Shown here: positions 1-9,859 of the stretch, in pieces | Position numbering within the stretch: position 1 is the stretch's first letter | How the letters are laid out: each line of letters starts with the position of its first letter | Origin: Methylophaga sp. | Lineage (GTDB): Bacteria > Pseudomonadota > Gammaproteobacteria > Nitrosococcales > Methylophagaceae | Direction: 5' to 3' | Length of the DNA: 64,000 nucleotides | NCBI GenBank assembly: GCA_002733715.2 | Contig: NVWQ02000016.1 | Span: 38,935 to 102,934 of the forward strand | Made by a program: the position numbers and the translations under genes | The notes under the pieces: generated by a model | Database searches by the model: none | Told to the model about the DNA's origin: nothing | Seen by the model: the letters and a program-made list of their open reading frames with translations, nothing else

Positions 1-648
1 ACATCACAGTCTGATGACCCTCTGGAAGGATATAACCGTGCAATGTATTCGTTCAATGATCTTGCTGATCGTGCTGTGCTAAAACCTGTTGCTAAAGTTT
101 ATGACGCAATAACACCCGATCCGATTAGTAGAGGCATCAGTAATTTCTTCAGTAATTTAAATGAGATCACTGTTATTTTGAACGATTTACTACAATTCAA
201 ATTCGATCAAGCTGCGCATGATACAGGCCGTTTCCTATTAAATAGTACTGTAGGCTTTGCTGGAATATTTGATGTTGCCGGGTATGCTGGCCATACAAAA
301 AATAATGAAGATTTTGGTCAAACACTTGGGGCATGGGGTGTAGAGCCAGGAGCCTATGTTGTTCTACCCTTTTTTGGTCCGCGTAATGTACGAGATTCAT
401 TTGGCTTAGTAGCCGATATTTATACCGACCCTGTTGTTTATATCGACGATAATGGCACTCGAAATGCATTTGCTGCTACACGCATTATCGATTCACGCGC
501 TTCACTTCTTGGTGCAAAAAATGTACTTGAAGAAGCTGCACTTGATGAATATATCTTTGTTCGTGATGCTTATCTGCAACGTCGCCAAAACCTTGTATAT
601 GATGGCAACCCACCTGAAGAAGATTTCGACGTGTTTTCAGACGAATAA
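1..648 (+). CDS. mlaA: MlaA (VacJ) family outer-membrane lipid-asymmetry lipoprotein, 5' end outside window
   Basis: The reading frame is open from base 1, so the signal peptide and lipobox lie upstream of the window. The first visible residues contain DPLEGYNRAMYSFND, the characteristic opening of mature MlaA; the ATG at 43 is internal, not the start. Other family marks are the segment from FLLNSTVGFAGIFDVA and the stretch with DFGQTLGAWGV followed by YVVLPFFGP. In the known system MlaA removes phospholipids from the outer leaflet of the outer membrane and passes them to MlaC and the MlaFEDB transporter. No other mla gene is in view. The acidic C-terminal tail ends just before a strong terminator, so this is the last gene of its transcript. 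Confidence 0.93.
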   Translation, partial: TSQSDDPLEGYNRAMYSFNDLADRAVLKPVAKVYDAITPDPISRGISNFFSNLNEITVILNDLLQFKFDQAAHDTGRFLLNSTVGFAGIFDVAGYAGHTKNNEDFGQTLGAWGVEPGAYVVLPFFGPRNVRDSFGLVADIYTDPVVYIDDNGTRNAFAATRIIDSRASLLGAKNVLEEAALDEYIFVRDAYLQRRQNLVYDGNPPEEDFDVFSDE

Positions 649-691
649 TCAATTCATCGGGACAAGCAGTTCCCAACAACCTATAATAACG

Positions 692-716
692 AGCCGGACA
701 TTAGTCCGGCTTTTTT
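692..716 (+). terminator. Rho-independent terminator after mlaA
   Basis: A perfect 8-bp stem (agccggac / gtccggct) with a 4-base loop is followed by six T residues. It lies 44 bases after the mlaA stop and 26 bases before the antiporter gene, separating the two transcripts. Confidence 0.88.
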
Positions 717-741
717 ACTTTCTAAAGAATGAATCTAGAAC

Positions 742-1728
742 ATGACCACTGCATTATTCATCGTTGCTATTCTTGCTGGCTTTGCCATACTTATTTGGGG
801 GGCAGATCGCTTTGTCGATGGCGCAGCTAATATCGCAACAAATTTTGGCATATCGCCTCTCATTGTTGGTTTAACAATCGTTGGATTTGGTACCTCTGCA
901 CCAGAAATGTTGGTGGCTGCATTAGCCTCTTTTGATGGAGCACCGGCACTAGGTATTGGAAATGCTCTCGGTTCTAATATTGCCAATATCGGTTTGGTAT
1001 TAGGCATAACCATTCTAGTCTCACCGCTTGCAGTGCACTCCGACACTTTGAAACGTGAATTTCCCTTGCTCGCCTTTATTATGGGACTTGCTATATTCTT
1101 AATGTGGGATCAGCACTTAGGCTATCTAGACGGAATAATTCTTTTCTCCGGATTTATTCTTACCTTATTTGGTATGGCTTACCTCGCTGTCAAAAGCAGT
1201 AAAGGTGATCCTTTAGAACGAGAATTTGAAGAAGAATTCGCTGACGCTAAAATGACAACTTCTCAATCCATTGTTAGCTTTCTGATTGGTTTAGTTGCAT
1301 TACTTATAGGTTCAAAATCATTAGTTTGGGGCGCAACCGGTGTGGCGACTCTTTTAGGTGTGAGCGATCTTATTATTGGTCTAACCATTGTTGCCATTGG
1401 CACTAGTTTGCCTGAGCTTGCCGCATCTGTAATCTCTGCATTAAAAAACCAGCATGATATCGCCGTTGGTAATATTATTGGCTCAAACATGTTTAATATC
1501 CTTGCTGTTTTAGCTATGCCTGGCCTTATTCAACCTTCACAACTAGATCCTAATATATTGTACCGGGATGTTCCTGTAATGATTGGCTTGTTTGTAATGT
1601 TATATCTCTTTGCTCGTATAGGAAAAGATGGCAAGCTGGGTCGTTTCGCAGGTTCTACAATGCTGGTCACATATATTGCTTATAATGTATTATTAGCTTA
1701 TCAAAGCACTGCAGGAATCGCCGCGTGA
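742..1728 (+). CDS. yrbG: Calcium/sodium antiporter, CaCA family (YrbG-like)
   Basis: A 328-residue polytopic inner-membrane protein built from two homologous halves, as in Na+/Ca2+ exchangers. Each half carries an alpha-repeat: the first has GFGTSAPEMLVA and GNALGSNIANIGL (about residues 48-85), the second has AIGTSLPELAAS and GNIIGSNMFNIL (about residues 217-255). The acidic residue in each GTS-PE motif is the known cation ligand of the family. An acidic cytoplasmic loop (EREFEEEFADAK) separates the halves. It is the first gene of the yrbG-kdsD-kdsC-lptC-lptA-lptB order known from enterobacteria and overlaps kdsD by four bases, so the two are probably translationally coupled. No strong Shine-Dalgarno precedes the ATG. 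Confidence 0.92.
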   Translation: MTTALFIVAILAGFAILIWGADRFVDGAANIATNFGISPLIVGLTIVGFGTSAPEMLVAALASFDGAPALGIGNALGSNIANIGLVLGITILVSPLAVHSDTLKREFPLLAFIMGLAIFLMWDQHLGYLDGIILFSGFILTLFGMAYLAVKSSKGDPLEREFEEEFADAKMTTSQSIVSFLIGLVALLIGSKSLVWGATGVATLLGVSDLIIGLTIVAIGTSLPELAASVISALKNQHDIAVGNIIGSNMFNILAVLAMPGLIQPSQLDPNILYRDVPVMIGLFVMLYLFARIGKDGKLGRFAGSTMLVTYIAYNVLLAYQSTAGIAA

Positions 1729-2705
1729 CCGACAACGAATCACAACAATTAAAGGCTTTAGGCCTTGCTGTCATTAATACTGAGATTGAGGCTATATCCG
1801 CCCTAAAAGATCGTGTTGATGATGCCTTTGTTAACGCTTGCCAATATTTACTGCAGTGTGAAGGTCGAATTGTTGTTATCGGTATGGGTAAATCAGGGCA
1901 TATTGCAGGCAAATTAGCCTCAACATTAGCCAGCACTGGCAGCCCTGCTTTTTATGTTAACCCTGCCGAAGCGAGTCATGGTGACTTAGGCATGATCACT
2001 AATAAAGATGTTGTTTTAGCTTTATCTAACTCCGGTGAAACTAGTGAAATATTAACTATTTTGCCACTCATTAAACGATTGGGCGTACCTTTAATCGTGA
2101 TGACCGGCAAACCAAATTCAACACTCGCAAAAACGGCAACCACTCATATTGATATTAGTGTTGAGAAAGAAGCTTGCCCGCTTGGTTTGGCACCAACATC
2201 AAGCACAACAGCCGCCTTAGTTATGGGCGATGCCCTGGCTATTGCTTTACTTGAAGCTAGAGGTTTCACCGCAGAAGATTTTGCTTTATCTCACCCAGGT
2301 GGCAACCTTGGTCGACGTTTATTGCTCCGTGTTAAAGACATTATGCATTCGGGAGACAGCATTCCTCAGGTCAAGAGTGATGCTCTGCTAAGTGACGCCT
2401 TAATCGAGATGACTAAAAAAGGCCTCGGCATGACGGCTATCGTCGATGATAATGGCAATATGACAGGAATTTTTACTGATGGTGACTTACGGAGAGTGTT
2501 GGCTCAAACCATTGACATACACACTAGTCCGATCGCAGATCACATGACAACTAAATGTAAAACGGGACGCCCTGACATGTTAGCAGCTGAAGTGCTCGCC
2601 ATTATGCAGCAGCACAAAATTAATGCTTTATTAATTCTTGATGATGAACAATCATTGGTTGGGGCCATTAATATGCACGATTTACTACGCGCTGGCGTCG
2701 TATAA
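1725..2705 (+). CDS. kdsD: D-arabinose 5-phosphate isomerase (SIS plus CBS pair)
   Basis: This enzyme converts ribulose 5-phosphate to arabinose 5-phosphate, the first step towards Kdo. The GTG start overlaps the antiporter stop (GTGA). An N-terminal SIS domain holds GMGKSGHIAGKLASTLASTG and the active-site region PAEASHGDLGM, followed by SNSGETSE. PTSSTTAALVMGDALA and LSHPGGNLGRRLL match the KdsD family closely. Two CBS repeats make up the C-terminal third, around KDIMHSGD and DHMTTKC. At 326 residues it has the usual length. The next gene, kdsC, supplies a later step of the same pathway. Confidence 0.96.
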   Translation: MTDNESQQLKALGLAVINTEIEAISALKDRVDDAFVNACQYLLQCEGRIVVIGMGKSGHIAGKLASTLASTGSPAFYVNPAEASHGDLGMITNKDVVLALSNSGETSEILTILPLIKRLGVPLIVMTGKPNSTLAKTATTHIDISVEKEACPLGLAPTSSTTAALVMGDALAIALLEARGFTAEDFALSHPGGNLGRRLLLRVKDIMHSGDSIPQVKSDALLSDALIEMTKKGLGMTAIVDDNGNMTGIFTDGDLRRVLAQTIDIHTSPIADHMTTKCKTGRPDMLAAEVLAIMQQHKINALLILDDEQSLVGAINMHDLLRAGVV

Positions 2706-2725
2706 AAAAACAAAGGAACTCCTTA

Positions 2726-3247
2726 ATGCAAGATATTCTCGCCCGAGCAAAAGATATAAAACTGGTCATCTTTGATGTAGACGGTGTACTCACCGACGGT
2801 AGCATTATCATTGGTGATGATGGTGAGGAATACAAAGCATTCCATTCTCGTGATGGCCACGGCATGAAACTCTTGCAATATACAGGAGTCGAAATAGCCA
2901 TAATCACAGGTAGAACTTCAAAAGTAGTGGAATACCGTATGACGAGCCTAGGTGTTGCTCACCTATACCAAGGTCAACAAGTAAAATTACCTGCTTTTGA
3001 AGATCTGATAGAACGACTTGATTTAAAACCTGAGCAATGTGCTTATGTCGGTGATGATTGGGTCGATATCGCAATCATGAAACGCGTTGGCCTTGCTATT
3101 GCGGTAAATGATGCCGATGATATTGTTAAAAAATATGCTCATTGGATTACCCCCGCTAATGGTGGAAAAGGTGCAGCACGCCAGGTATGCGAACTCATTA
3201 TGAAAGGACAAGGTACGCTAGAGGATCAAATTGAACGCCATCTCTAA
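2726..3247 (+). CDS. kdsC: 3-deoxy-D-manno-octulosonate 8-phosphate phosphatase
   Basis: A small HAD-superfamily phosphatase (173 residues, normal for KdsC) that releases phosphate from Kdo 8-phosphate. The HAD nucleophile motif FDVDGVLTDG is near residue 17. IITGRTSKVVEYRM is motif II, a lysine lies in QQVKLPAFE, and YVGDDWVDIAIMK is the motif carrying the metal-binding acidic residues. It has no cap domain, as expected for the C0 subclass that works as a tetramer. A purine-rich site (aaaggaact) precedes the ATG. Its last codons overlap the lptC start by 17 bases, tying Kdo synthesis to LPS transport in one operon. Confidence 0.96.
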   Translation: MQDILARAKDIKLVIFDVDGVLTDGSIIIGDDGEEYKAFHSRDGHGMKLLQYTGVEIAIITGRTSKVVEYRMTSLGVAHLYQGQQVKLPAFEDLIERLDLKPEQCAYVGDDWVDIAIMKRVGLAIAVNDADDIVKKYAHWITPANGGKGAARQVCELIMKGQGTLEDQIERHL

Positions 3248-3803
3248 TATTCCCCTTATTGCCAAAATACTCTTGCCAATATTGGCTATTATTTCAATTT
3301 GGCTATTATCGGGGGAAGACAATAAAAATAATCCATCACAGGATGAACAGGTGAGAACCAGTGATTATTCTATGACAGAATTTACGCTCACTATTATGGA
3401 TGATTCAGGCACGCCATCACGCGTTATAACGGGCGATAAAATGTCCCATTATCCTGATGATGACAGCACAGAAATCTTATTTCCTGTTGCTCATGTCATT
3501 GACCAACAAAAAGACACTTGGATCATGTCGTCAAATAGAGGGCGAACTCAAGGTGAAGGTGAAGAAATAGTACTCACCGGTAATGTTATTATTACTCGCC
3601 AAGATAATAATGAAATCGAATTACGAACCGAGAAACTTATTTTAGATACTTTGCATAATACCGCTTATACTGATCTAGCTGTTAACATAAAGTCACCCTA
3701 TGGAAACACTAATTCAGTAGGCTTGCATGCGGCACTCGAAGACAAAATGATTAATCTGCACTCACGCGTAAAAGGATTCTATAATGCTCCGCCTAGTCAG
3801 TAA
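3231..3803 (+). CDS. lptC: LPS export periplasmic/inner-membrane protein LptC
   Basis: A 190-residue bitopic protein with a single N-terminal membrane segment (about residues 8-25) and a periplasmic beta-jellyroll domain. The domain has the family pattern of short strands containing YSMTEFTLTIMDDSG, RVITGDKMSHYPDDDSTEI and LTGNVIITRQD. LptC receives LPS from the LptBFG transporter and hands it to LptA. The identification rests on both the pattern and the position between kdsC and lptA. It overlaps kdsC by 17 bases and lptA by 20 bases, so translation of the three is probably coupled. Confidence 0.9.
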   Translation: MNAISNIPLIAKILLPILAIISIWLLSGEDNKNNPSQDEQVRTSDYSMTEFTLTIMDDSGTPSRVITGDKMSHYPDDDSTEILFPVAHVIDQQKDTWIMSSNRGRTQGEGEEIVLTGNVIITRQDNNEIELRTEKLILDTLHNTAYTDLAVNIKSPYGNTNSVGLHAALEDKMINLHSRVKGFYNAPPSQ

Positions 3804-4596
3804 ATTATTCTTTATATTACTCGTTTCATTGCCATTTTATACTTGGGCAATACCTGGTGATAGAGACCAACCTATTGAAATTGAAGCGGATCATGCACAG
3901 CTTGATGATGAGCAAGGCATTACACAATACAAGGGTAAGGCGATATTAACGCAAGGTACCTTACGTATTGAAGGTGATATCATTACCTTCTACTATGATG
4001 ACGATAAACAACTCACCAAAGCGGTAGCACAAGGAAAACGTGCCTCCTATGAACAAGTTCAGAAAGTAGGCGAAATGCCTATTCGTGCCAAAGCTTACAC
4101 CATGGAATATCATGCAAAAGCTCAAAAAATATATCTCATAGGCAAGGCTCATGTTTGGCAAACGGGTAGTGAGTTTAGTGGCGAACGTATTGAATATGAT
4201 ATTGAAAGAAATATTGTGAATGCTTCTGGTCGAACAAATCACACCGAACAAGCTAAAAAAGGTGAACGTATACATATCATTATTCAACCGCCGGGGCGAT
4301 CAAAAAAACCATCATCAACTGTCGTAAAACCAAAACCTGCTACAAGCTCAACTTCAGAGCCGGCAGATACAGATGAGCTCAAACCAAGAGATGACAGTTA
4401 TCCAACAGCAGTGACAACAACAAACCTTAATGTTAGAACCGGTCCTGGCACACAATACGAGAAGTTAGGCGTGCTCTACTCTGGTTCTGAGCTATTCATT
4501 CTCACCGAACAAAAAGATTGGGTGCAAATCAGAGGTGTGATTAATGATCAAATTGTGATTGGCTGGGTTAGTCGTCGCTATCTACAACAACAATAA
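3784..4596 (+). CDS. lptA: LPS transport protein LptA with an added C-terminal SH3 domain
   Basis: After a signal peptide (about residues 1-22, ending in TWA) comes a normal LptA/OstA domain, about residues 25-155, with PIEIEADHAQLDDEQG, YKGKAILTQGTLRIEGD and ARGEKA-like repeats of the jellyroll. LptA proteins are usually about 170-190 residues; this one has 270. A proline/serine/threonine-rich linker (about 170-205) leads to a bacterial SH3 (SH3_3) domain with LNVRTGPGTQYEKLGVLYSG, KDWVQIRG and GWVSRRYL. Such domains often bind peptidoglycan or its peptides. The fusion is visible directly; an anchoring role for the periplasmic LPS bridge is an inference. Confidence 0.9.
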   Translation: MLRLVSKLFFILLVSLPFYTWAIPGDRDQPIEIEADHAQLDDEQGITQYKGKAILTQGTLRIEGDIITFYYDDDKQLTKAVAQGKRASYEQVQKVGEMPIRAKAYTMEYHAKAQKIYLIGKAHVWQTGSEFSGERIEYDIERNIVNASGRTNHTEQAKKGERIHIIIQPPGRSKKPSSTVVKPKPATSSTSEPADTDELKPRDDSYPTAVTTTNLNVRTGPGTQYEKLGVLYSGSELFILTEQKDWVQIRGVINDQIVIGWVSRRYLQQQ

Positions 4597-4606
4597 GGGT
4601 TAACCG

Positions 4607-5332
4607 TTGGCACTGTTATCTGCTCAAGAATTATCTAAACGTTTTGGCGATCGCCACGCAGTAAAATCAATTTCACTCGAAGTTAATAGTGGTGAAATTG
4701 TAGGGCTACTTGGTCCCAATGGCGCTGGTAAAACAACAAGTTTCTATATGATTGTGGGGTTAATTCCCGTCGATCATGGCACTATTTATCTTGATCAACT
4801 AGAACTTACTCATGAGCCCATTCACAAGCGCGCACAATTAGGCATTGGTTATTTACCGCAAGAAGCCTCTATTTTTAGAAAGCTTAGCGTGGCAGATAAT
4901 ATTTTTGCTATCATCGAAACACGTGAAGATCTTGATCTTGAAGCCAAACATTTATTACTCGAACAATTATTAGCTGATTTCCATATCGAACATATTCGTG
5001 ATTCACTAGGTATGGCTTTATCCGGCGGAGAGCGCCGCCGAGTAGAAATTGCCCGAGCATTAGCGATGGAACCAAAATTTCTATTATTAGACGAACCTTT
5101 TGCGGGTGTTGACCCCTTATCGGTAATTGATATTCAAGGCGTAATTAAAGATCTCGCTGCACGCGGTATCGGCATTCTGATAACCGACCATAATGTACGT
5201 GAAACACTTAGAGTCTGCGAACGTGCTTATATTTTTAACGAAGGTGAAGTTATTGCCAAAGGCACACCAGAATCGATTCTGGAAGATAAACAGGTGCTAA
5301 GTGTTTATCTCGGACGTGATTTTAAGCTTTAA
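4607..5332 (+). CDS. lptB: LPS export ABC transporter ATP-binding protein LptB
   Basis: The cytoplasmic ATPase powering LptFG extraction of LPS from the inner membrane. All ABC motifs are present in 241 residues: Walker [12 protein letters not shown]-loop [11 protein letters not shown], signature [15 protein letters not shown], Walker [14 protein letters not shown] and switch histidine ITDHNVRE. The start is TTG, placed by the alignment of its first strand and by the aaggg site just upstream, ten bases after the lptA stop. In many relatives rpoN follows lptB; here the operon ends and a convergent gene pair (M23 peptidase, xseA) follows. Confidence 0.96.
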   Translation: MALLSAQELSKRFGDRHAVKSISLEVNSGEIVGLLGPNGAGKTTSFYMIVGLIPVDHGTIYLDQLELTHEPIHKRAQLGIGYLPQEASIFRKLSVADNIFAIIETREDLDLEAKHLLLEQLLADFHIEHIRDSLGMALSGGERRRVEIARALAMEPKFLLLDEPFAGVDPLSVIDIQGVIKDLAARGIGILITDHNVRETLRVCERAYIFNEGEVIAKGTPESILEDKQVLSVYLGRDFKL

Positions 5333-5370
5333 AAGATATACTTTTAATTTATAGAAAATCTAATTTAAAC

Positions 5371-6192
5371 CTAATCCCTCTTAGGAAAAAACAACCTAGG
5401 CTCCACTTTCACATTATTCAAACTCACTCCTAAATGTAAATGCGGTCCAGTTACCCGTCCTGTCGCCCCGACGGTTCCAATGATCTCACCTTGTTTCACT
5501 GTTTGGCCTATCTCAACACCAATTTTATCTAAATGAAGAAATAAGGTTATTAAACCCTGTCCATGGTCAATAAAAACTGTGTTTCCATTAAAGAAATAAT
5601 CACCCGTATCTCGAATTATACCGTCTGCTGGTGCATGAATTTCAGTACCCGTTGGCGCGGCAATGTCCATTCCACTATGCGGTCTTTTTGGTTGGCCGTT
5701 AAATACACGTCTTCTTCCAAATAAACCACTAACTCGACCCTCAATTGGCCAAATGAAATTCATCGCCACATCACCTTCTGTCCAGTACCTTAATGCAGCC
5801 CCTGTTTTAACCTTCTCAGCATTAATTCTGGTCATATCGTAATTAGTGGGATTCACTTTTCGTTTATCTGTGATTGTAATATGTTGTGTTGGGTAGGCTT
5901 TATCTTCCACTTCAAATAAGGTTTTACTAGTTTTCCCTGCCGATATAACGGTCACGCGCTGTGTACCAATTTTTACACTTAAGGGAATGCCTACAACCGC
6001 AATCCACTGCTGATCTTGTTTTAACACCATGACCTGTTGTTTGTTATAAGTCACCACCGGCTTTTCATCAGAAATAACTGCCAGCGGCACAATAACTACA
6101 CCACCAGGCACGGCTGATTTCCGAGGTAAAGTTGTGGCTGATGCCACCGACAATGTCATCAACAGTAAAACAAACCCTAACAATTTAATCAT
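5371..6192 (-). CDS. M23 family (LytM-type) zinc metallopeptidase, secreted
   Basis: A 273-residue exported protein with a signal peptide (about residues 1-19, VASA), a middle beta-rich domain and a C-terminal peptidase M23 domain. The zinc ligands are visible: H and D in RPHSGMDIAAPTGTEIHAP, and HLH in GRVTGPHLHLGVSL. Enzymes of this family cleave peptidoglycan cross-links. Its start overlaps the xseA stop by eight bases on the same strand, so it is probably translated from the xseA message. This pairing of an M23 peptidase with xseA is known in other gammaproteobacteria. Substrate is not predictable from sequence alone. Confidence 0.9.
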   Translation of the reverse strand: MIKLLGFVLLLMTLSVASATTLPRKSAVPGGVVIVPLAVISDEKPVVTYNKQQVMVLKQDQQWIAVVGIPLSVKIGTQRVTVISAGKTSKTLFEVEDKAYPTQHITITDKRKVNPTNYDMTRINAEKVKTGAALRYWTEGDVAMNFIWPIEGRVSGLFGRRRVFNGQPKRPHSGMDIAAPTGTEIHAPADGIIRDTGDYFFNGNTVFIDHGQGLITLFLHLDKIGVEIGQTVKQGEIIGTVGATGRVTGPHLHLGVSLNNVKVEPRLFFPKRD

Positions 6193-7546
6193 TCTTTATC
6201 TCTTTAATTTCACATAATAATTGACCATGTTGTAATCGGACATTGATCTGCTGCTTGAGTTCTAATTTTCTCGTGTTTTGCACTACTTTTCCAGACTCAG
6301 CTGCGGTGGCAATGCTGTAGCCACGTTCTAGCGTATTTAATGGACTCACCGCTGACAAAGTACGCATTTGTTGCGTTAAATGTGATTGATATTTCTGTAA
6401 CTTCTGCTTGATTCTGCTTTCTAATCTTTCAGAAAAAACCATCACTTTCTGTTTTTGCACTGCAATCTCAGCTTGTGGATGCTTTAAGCGTACTGACCAA
6501 TAATCTAATTGCTGCCGTTTATTATTAATGATATGTAACCAGCTACGATTTAACTGCTGTCCTGATCTATTTAAGTCTTGAATTTGTTGGCGAATTTTAG
6601 CTTGTGGCTGTGGCAAGCGCTGTTTTAAATGTTTTACATGCCGATTCTCAGTTTGTATCCGATTACTGATTAATAAATTTAGTCGGCGGAAATGATTCTT
6701 TATTTTAGCCAACAATTCGATACTATCTGGCACCGCTATCTCAGCTGCGGCTGAGGGAGTAGGCGCGCGCACATCGGCCACAAAATCAGCAATAGTAAAG
6801 TCAACCTCATGGCCCACTGCACTGATAATTGGAATTTCACTAGTAAAGATAGCGCGTGCAACCTTTTCATCATTAAAGCTCCACAAATCTTCTAATGAAC
6901 CACCGCCACGACTGACAATAAGTACATCACATTCTTGCCTTTTTCCCGCTAACGTAATGGCATCAGCAATTTGCAGTGCAGAATCTCCACCTTGTACTGC
7001 TACTGGATAGAGAATGACATTAGCCGCAGGAAAACGTCGATTGAGCACCGTTAAAATATCATGGACAGCCGCACCATCGGGTGATGACACCACACCAATA
7101 CTTTGTGGCAATGTAGGCAAGTCTTTTTTATGGGCTTGATCAAATAAGCCTTCTTCACCTAAACGATGTTTCAAAGCGTCATAAGCACGCTGCAAAGCGC
7201 CACTGCCCGCCTCTTCCATATGCTCAACAACTAATTGAAACTCGCCACGACCTTCATATAGCGTCACTCGAACACGCAACAACACTTGCATGCCATTTTT
7301 AGGGGTAAACCGCACATTACGATTTTTATTCCTAAACATGGCACATCGCACCTGTGCGGCTTCGTCTTTTAGCGTGAAATACATATGGCCGGAGGCAGGC
7401 ATCGCTAGATTAGATATTTCGCCTTCCACCCAAAGTAGAGGAAATGAACCTTCCAATACAGCTCGTGCTTCCCTCACCAAGCGTGAAACGGCATACACTT
7501 CTTTAACTGGGCGTGATGCTAATGTTGAGTTATTATCTATTGCCAC
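6185..7546 (-). CDS. xseA: Exodeoxyribonuclease VII large subunit
   Basis: The catalytic subunit of the single-strand DNA exonuclease VII. The N-terminal OB fold contains LWVEGEISNL, GHMYFTLKDE and QVRCAMFRNK; the catalytic region has ALPQSIGVVSSPDGAAVHDI-like sequence, VSRGGGSLEDLWSFNDE and SAVGHEVDFTIADFVADVRAPTPSAAAE; a long coiled coil rich in Gln/Arg/Lys follows to about residue 400. Length 453 is typical. The GTG start is chosen because aggaag lies five bases upstream. The small subunit gene xseB is not in the window. Confidence 0.96.
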   Translation of the reverse strand: MAIDNNSTLASRPVKEVYAVSRLVREARAVLEGSFPLLWVEGEISNLAMPASGHMYFTLKDEAAQVRCAMFRNKNRNVRFTPKNGMQVLLRVRVTLYEGRGEFQLVVEHMEEAGSGALQRAYDALKHRLGEEGLFDQAHKKDLPTLPQSIGVVSSPDGAAVHDILTVLNRRFPAANVILYPVAVQGGDSALQIADAITLAGKRQECDVLIVSRGGGSLEDLWSFNDEKVARAIFTSEIPIISAVGHEVDFTIADFVADVRAPTPSAAAEIAVPDSIELLAKIKNHFRRLNLLISNRIQTENRHVKHLKQRLPQPQAKIRQQIQDLNRSGQQLNRSWLHIINNKRQQLDYWSVRLKHPQAEIAVQKQKVMVFSERLESRIKQKLQKYQSHLTQQMRTLSAVSPLNTLERGYSIATAAESGKVVQNTRKLELKQQINVRLQHGQLLCEIKEIKND

Positions 7547-7567
7547 GGAGCTTCCTATAAAAAGCCT

Positions 7568-7686
7568 TAACTGCTCAGTTTACCCCTAGAATTTATCAGT
7601 TTAAGGCAGGAAATGTGAGTTCACACGTGTGAATGTCCATTTCCGAACGCAGAAATGGTGAATTCTAGGGGTAAACTGAGTAGTTA
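7568..7686. repeat. 119-bp nested palindromic element between xseA and guaB
   Basis: The outer arms are 20-bp perfect inverted repeats (7574-7593 and 7661-7680, with ctcagtttacccctagaatt on the left). With one mismatch they extend to 26 bp (7568-7593 / 7661-7686). Inside are a second inverted pair (ggaaatg 7609-7615 / catttcc 7638-7644) and a 14-bp perfect palindrome (ttcacacgtgtgaa, 7620-7633). This looks like a MITE or a REP-type element. It lies directly upstream of guaB and of xseA, so it could affect both promoters. Confidence 0.8.
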
Positions 7687-7698
7687 TGTTATAATTGA

Positions 7699-9198
<1,500 letters not shown>

Positions 9199-9251
9199 AC
9201 TATGCCTGTGCCCATTCCATCTACAGAAAAAAAGTATACGTTACAAAAGCC

Positions 9252-9400
9252 CGTCATTGATCCTTCGGTTACTTCGTTTCCGCGAAATCGTTACATGGAT
9301 GTAACTTAGTAGGGCAATGCAGGAGCAATTGCCGAGCGGGAATCCAACGATAGTGGCTAGTTCTACTTCCCATGGATCCCCGCATACGCGAGGATGACGA
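9252..9400. repeat. Dispersed intergenic repeat, copy 1 (degenerate GTCATTCC-type palindrome)
   Basis: The guaB-guaA spacer contains a segment beginning ccgtcattgatccttcggtt and ending in aggatgacga, so the ends are imperfect inverted repeats. Its first 28 bases match, with few differences, the copy at 32945-33060 (attgatccctcggttactac). The interior carries gagcgggaatcc, also found in the 41-kb and 46-kb copies. No open reading frame is supported here. Confidence 0.6.
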
Positions 9401-9439
9401 ACAATAGTTTTCTGCAGTTAATTTATTTTAGAGATTTTT

Positions 9440-9859
9440 ATGAGCCACAATATCCACGACCACCGAATTCTTATTGTTGATTTTGGTTCACAATATACCC
9501 AGCTTATCGCACGCCGCATACGTGAAGCCGGTGTTTACTGTGAATTAAGAGATCCTGAAATAACTGAAGCCGAAGTAAAAGAATTTAATCCAAAAGGAAT
9601 TATCCTTTCAGGTGGCCCAGACTCAACAATTAGCAGTGAAGCACCTGTCGCCCCCCAATTTGTATTTGAACTTGGTATTCCCGTATTAGGTATTTGCTAC
9701 GGCATGCAAACCATGGCAATGCAATTAGGTGGTCAAGTTGAATCATCCGAACATCGTGAATTTGGTTATGCTCAAATTCGTGCCCGCGGCCATTCAAACT
9801 TATTACGTGATATTGAAGACCATGTTACAGAAGAAGGTTTTGGCCTACTCGATGTCTGA
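9440..9859 (+). CDS. guaA: GMP synthase, N-terminal part of the glutamine amidotransferase domain (guaA split by frameshift)
   Basis: These 139 residues are the start of Gua[21 protein letters not shown], the oxyanion region [11 protein letters not shown], and the nucleophile elbow [20 protein letters not shown] with the catalytic cysteine near residue 87. The frame then stops at TGA (9857-9859), immediately after GFGLLDV. Intact GuaA continues LLDVWMSHGD. Here the Trp codon reads TG instead of TGG and the rest resumes in the +2 frame. The gene therefore appears to have lost one G near 9857-9858. The stop and the next ATG overlap as TGATG, so translational reinitiation is possible. A sequencing error or recent mutation are the simplest alternatives. 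Confidence 0.85.
   Translation: MSHNIHDHRILIVDFGSQYTQLIARRIREAGVYCELRDPEITEAEVKEFNPKGIILSGGPDSTISSEAPVAPQFVFELGIPVLGICYGMQTMAMQLGGQVESSEHREFGYAQIRARGHSNLLRDIEDHVTEEGFGLLDV

Noticed and set aside
197..679. Open frames on both strands over the mlaA gene
   Set aside because: They overlap the clear MlaA frame, have no plausible composition and no ribosome sites; shadows.
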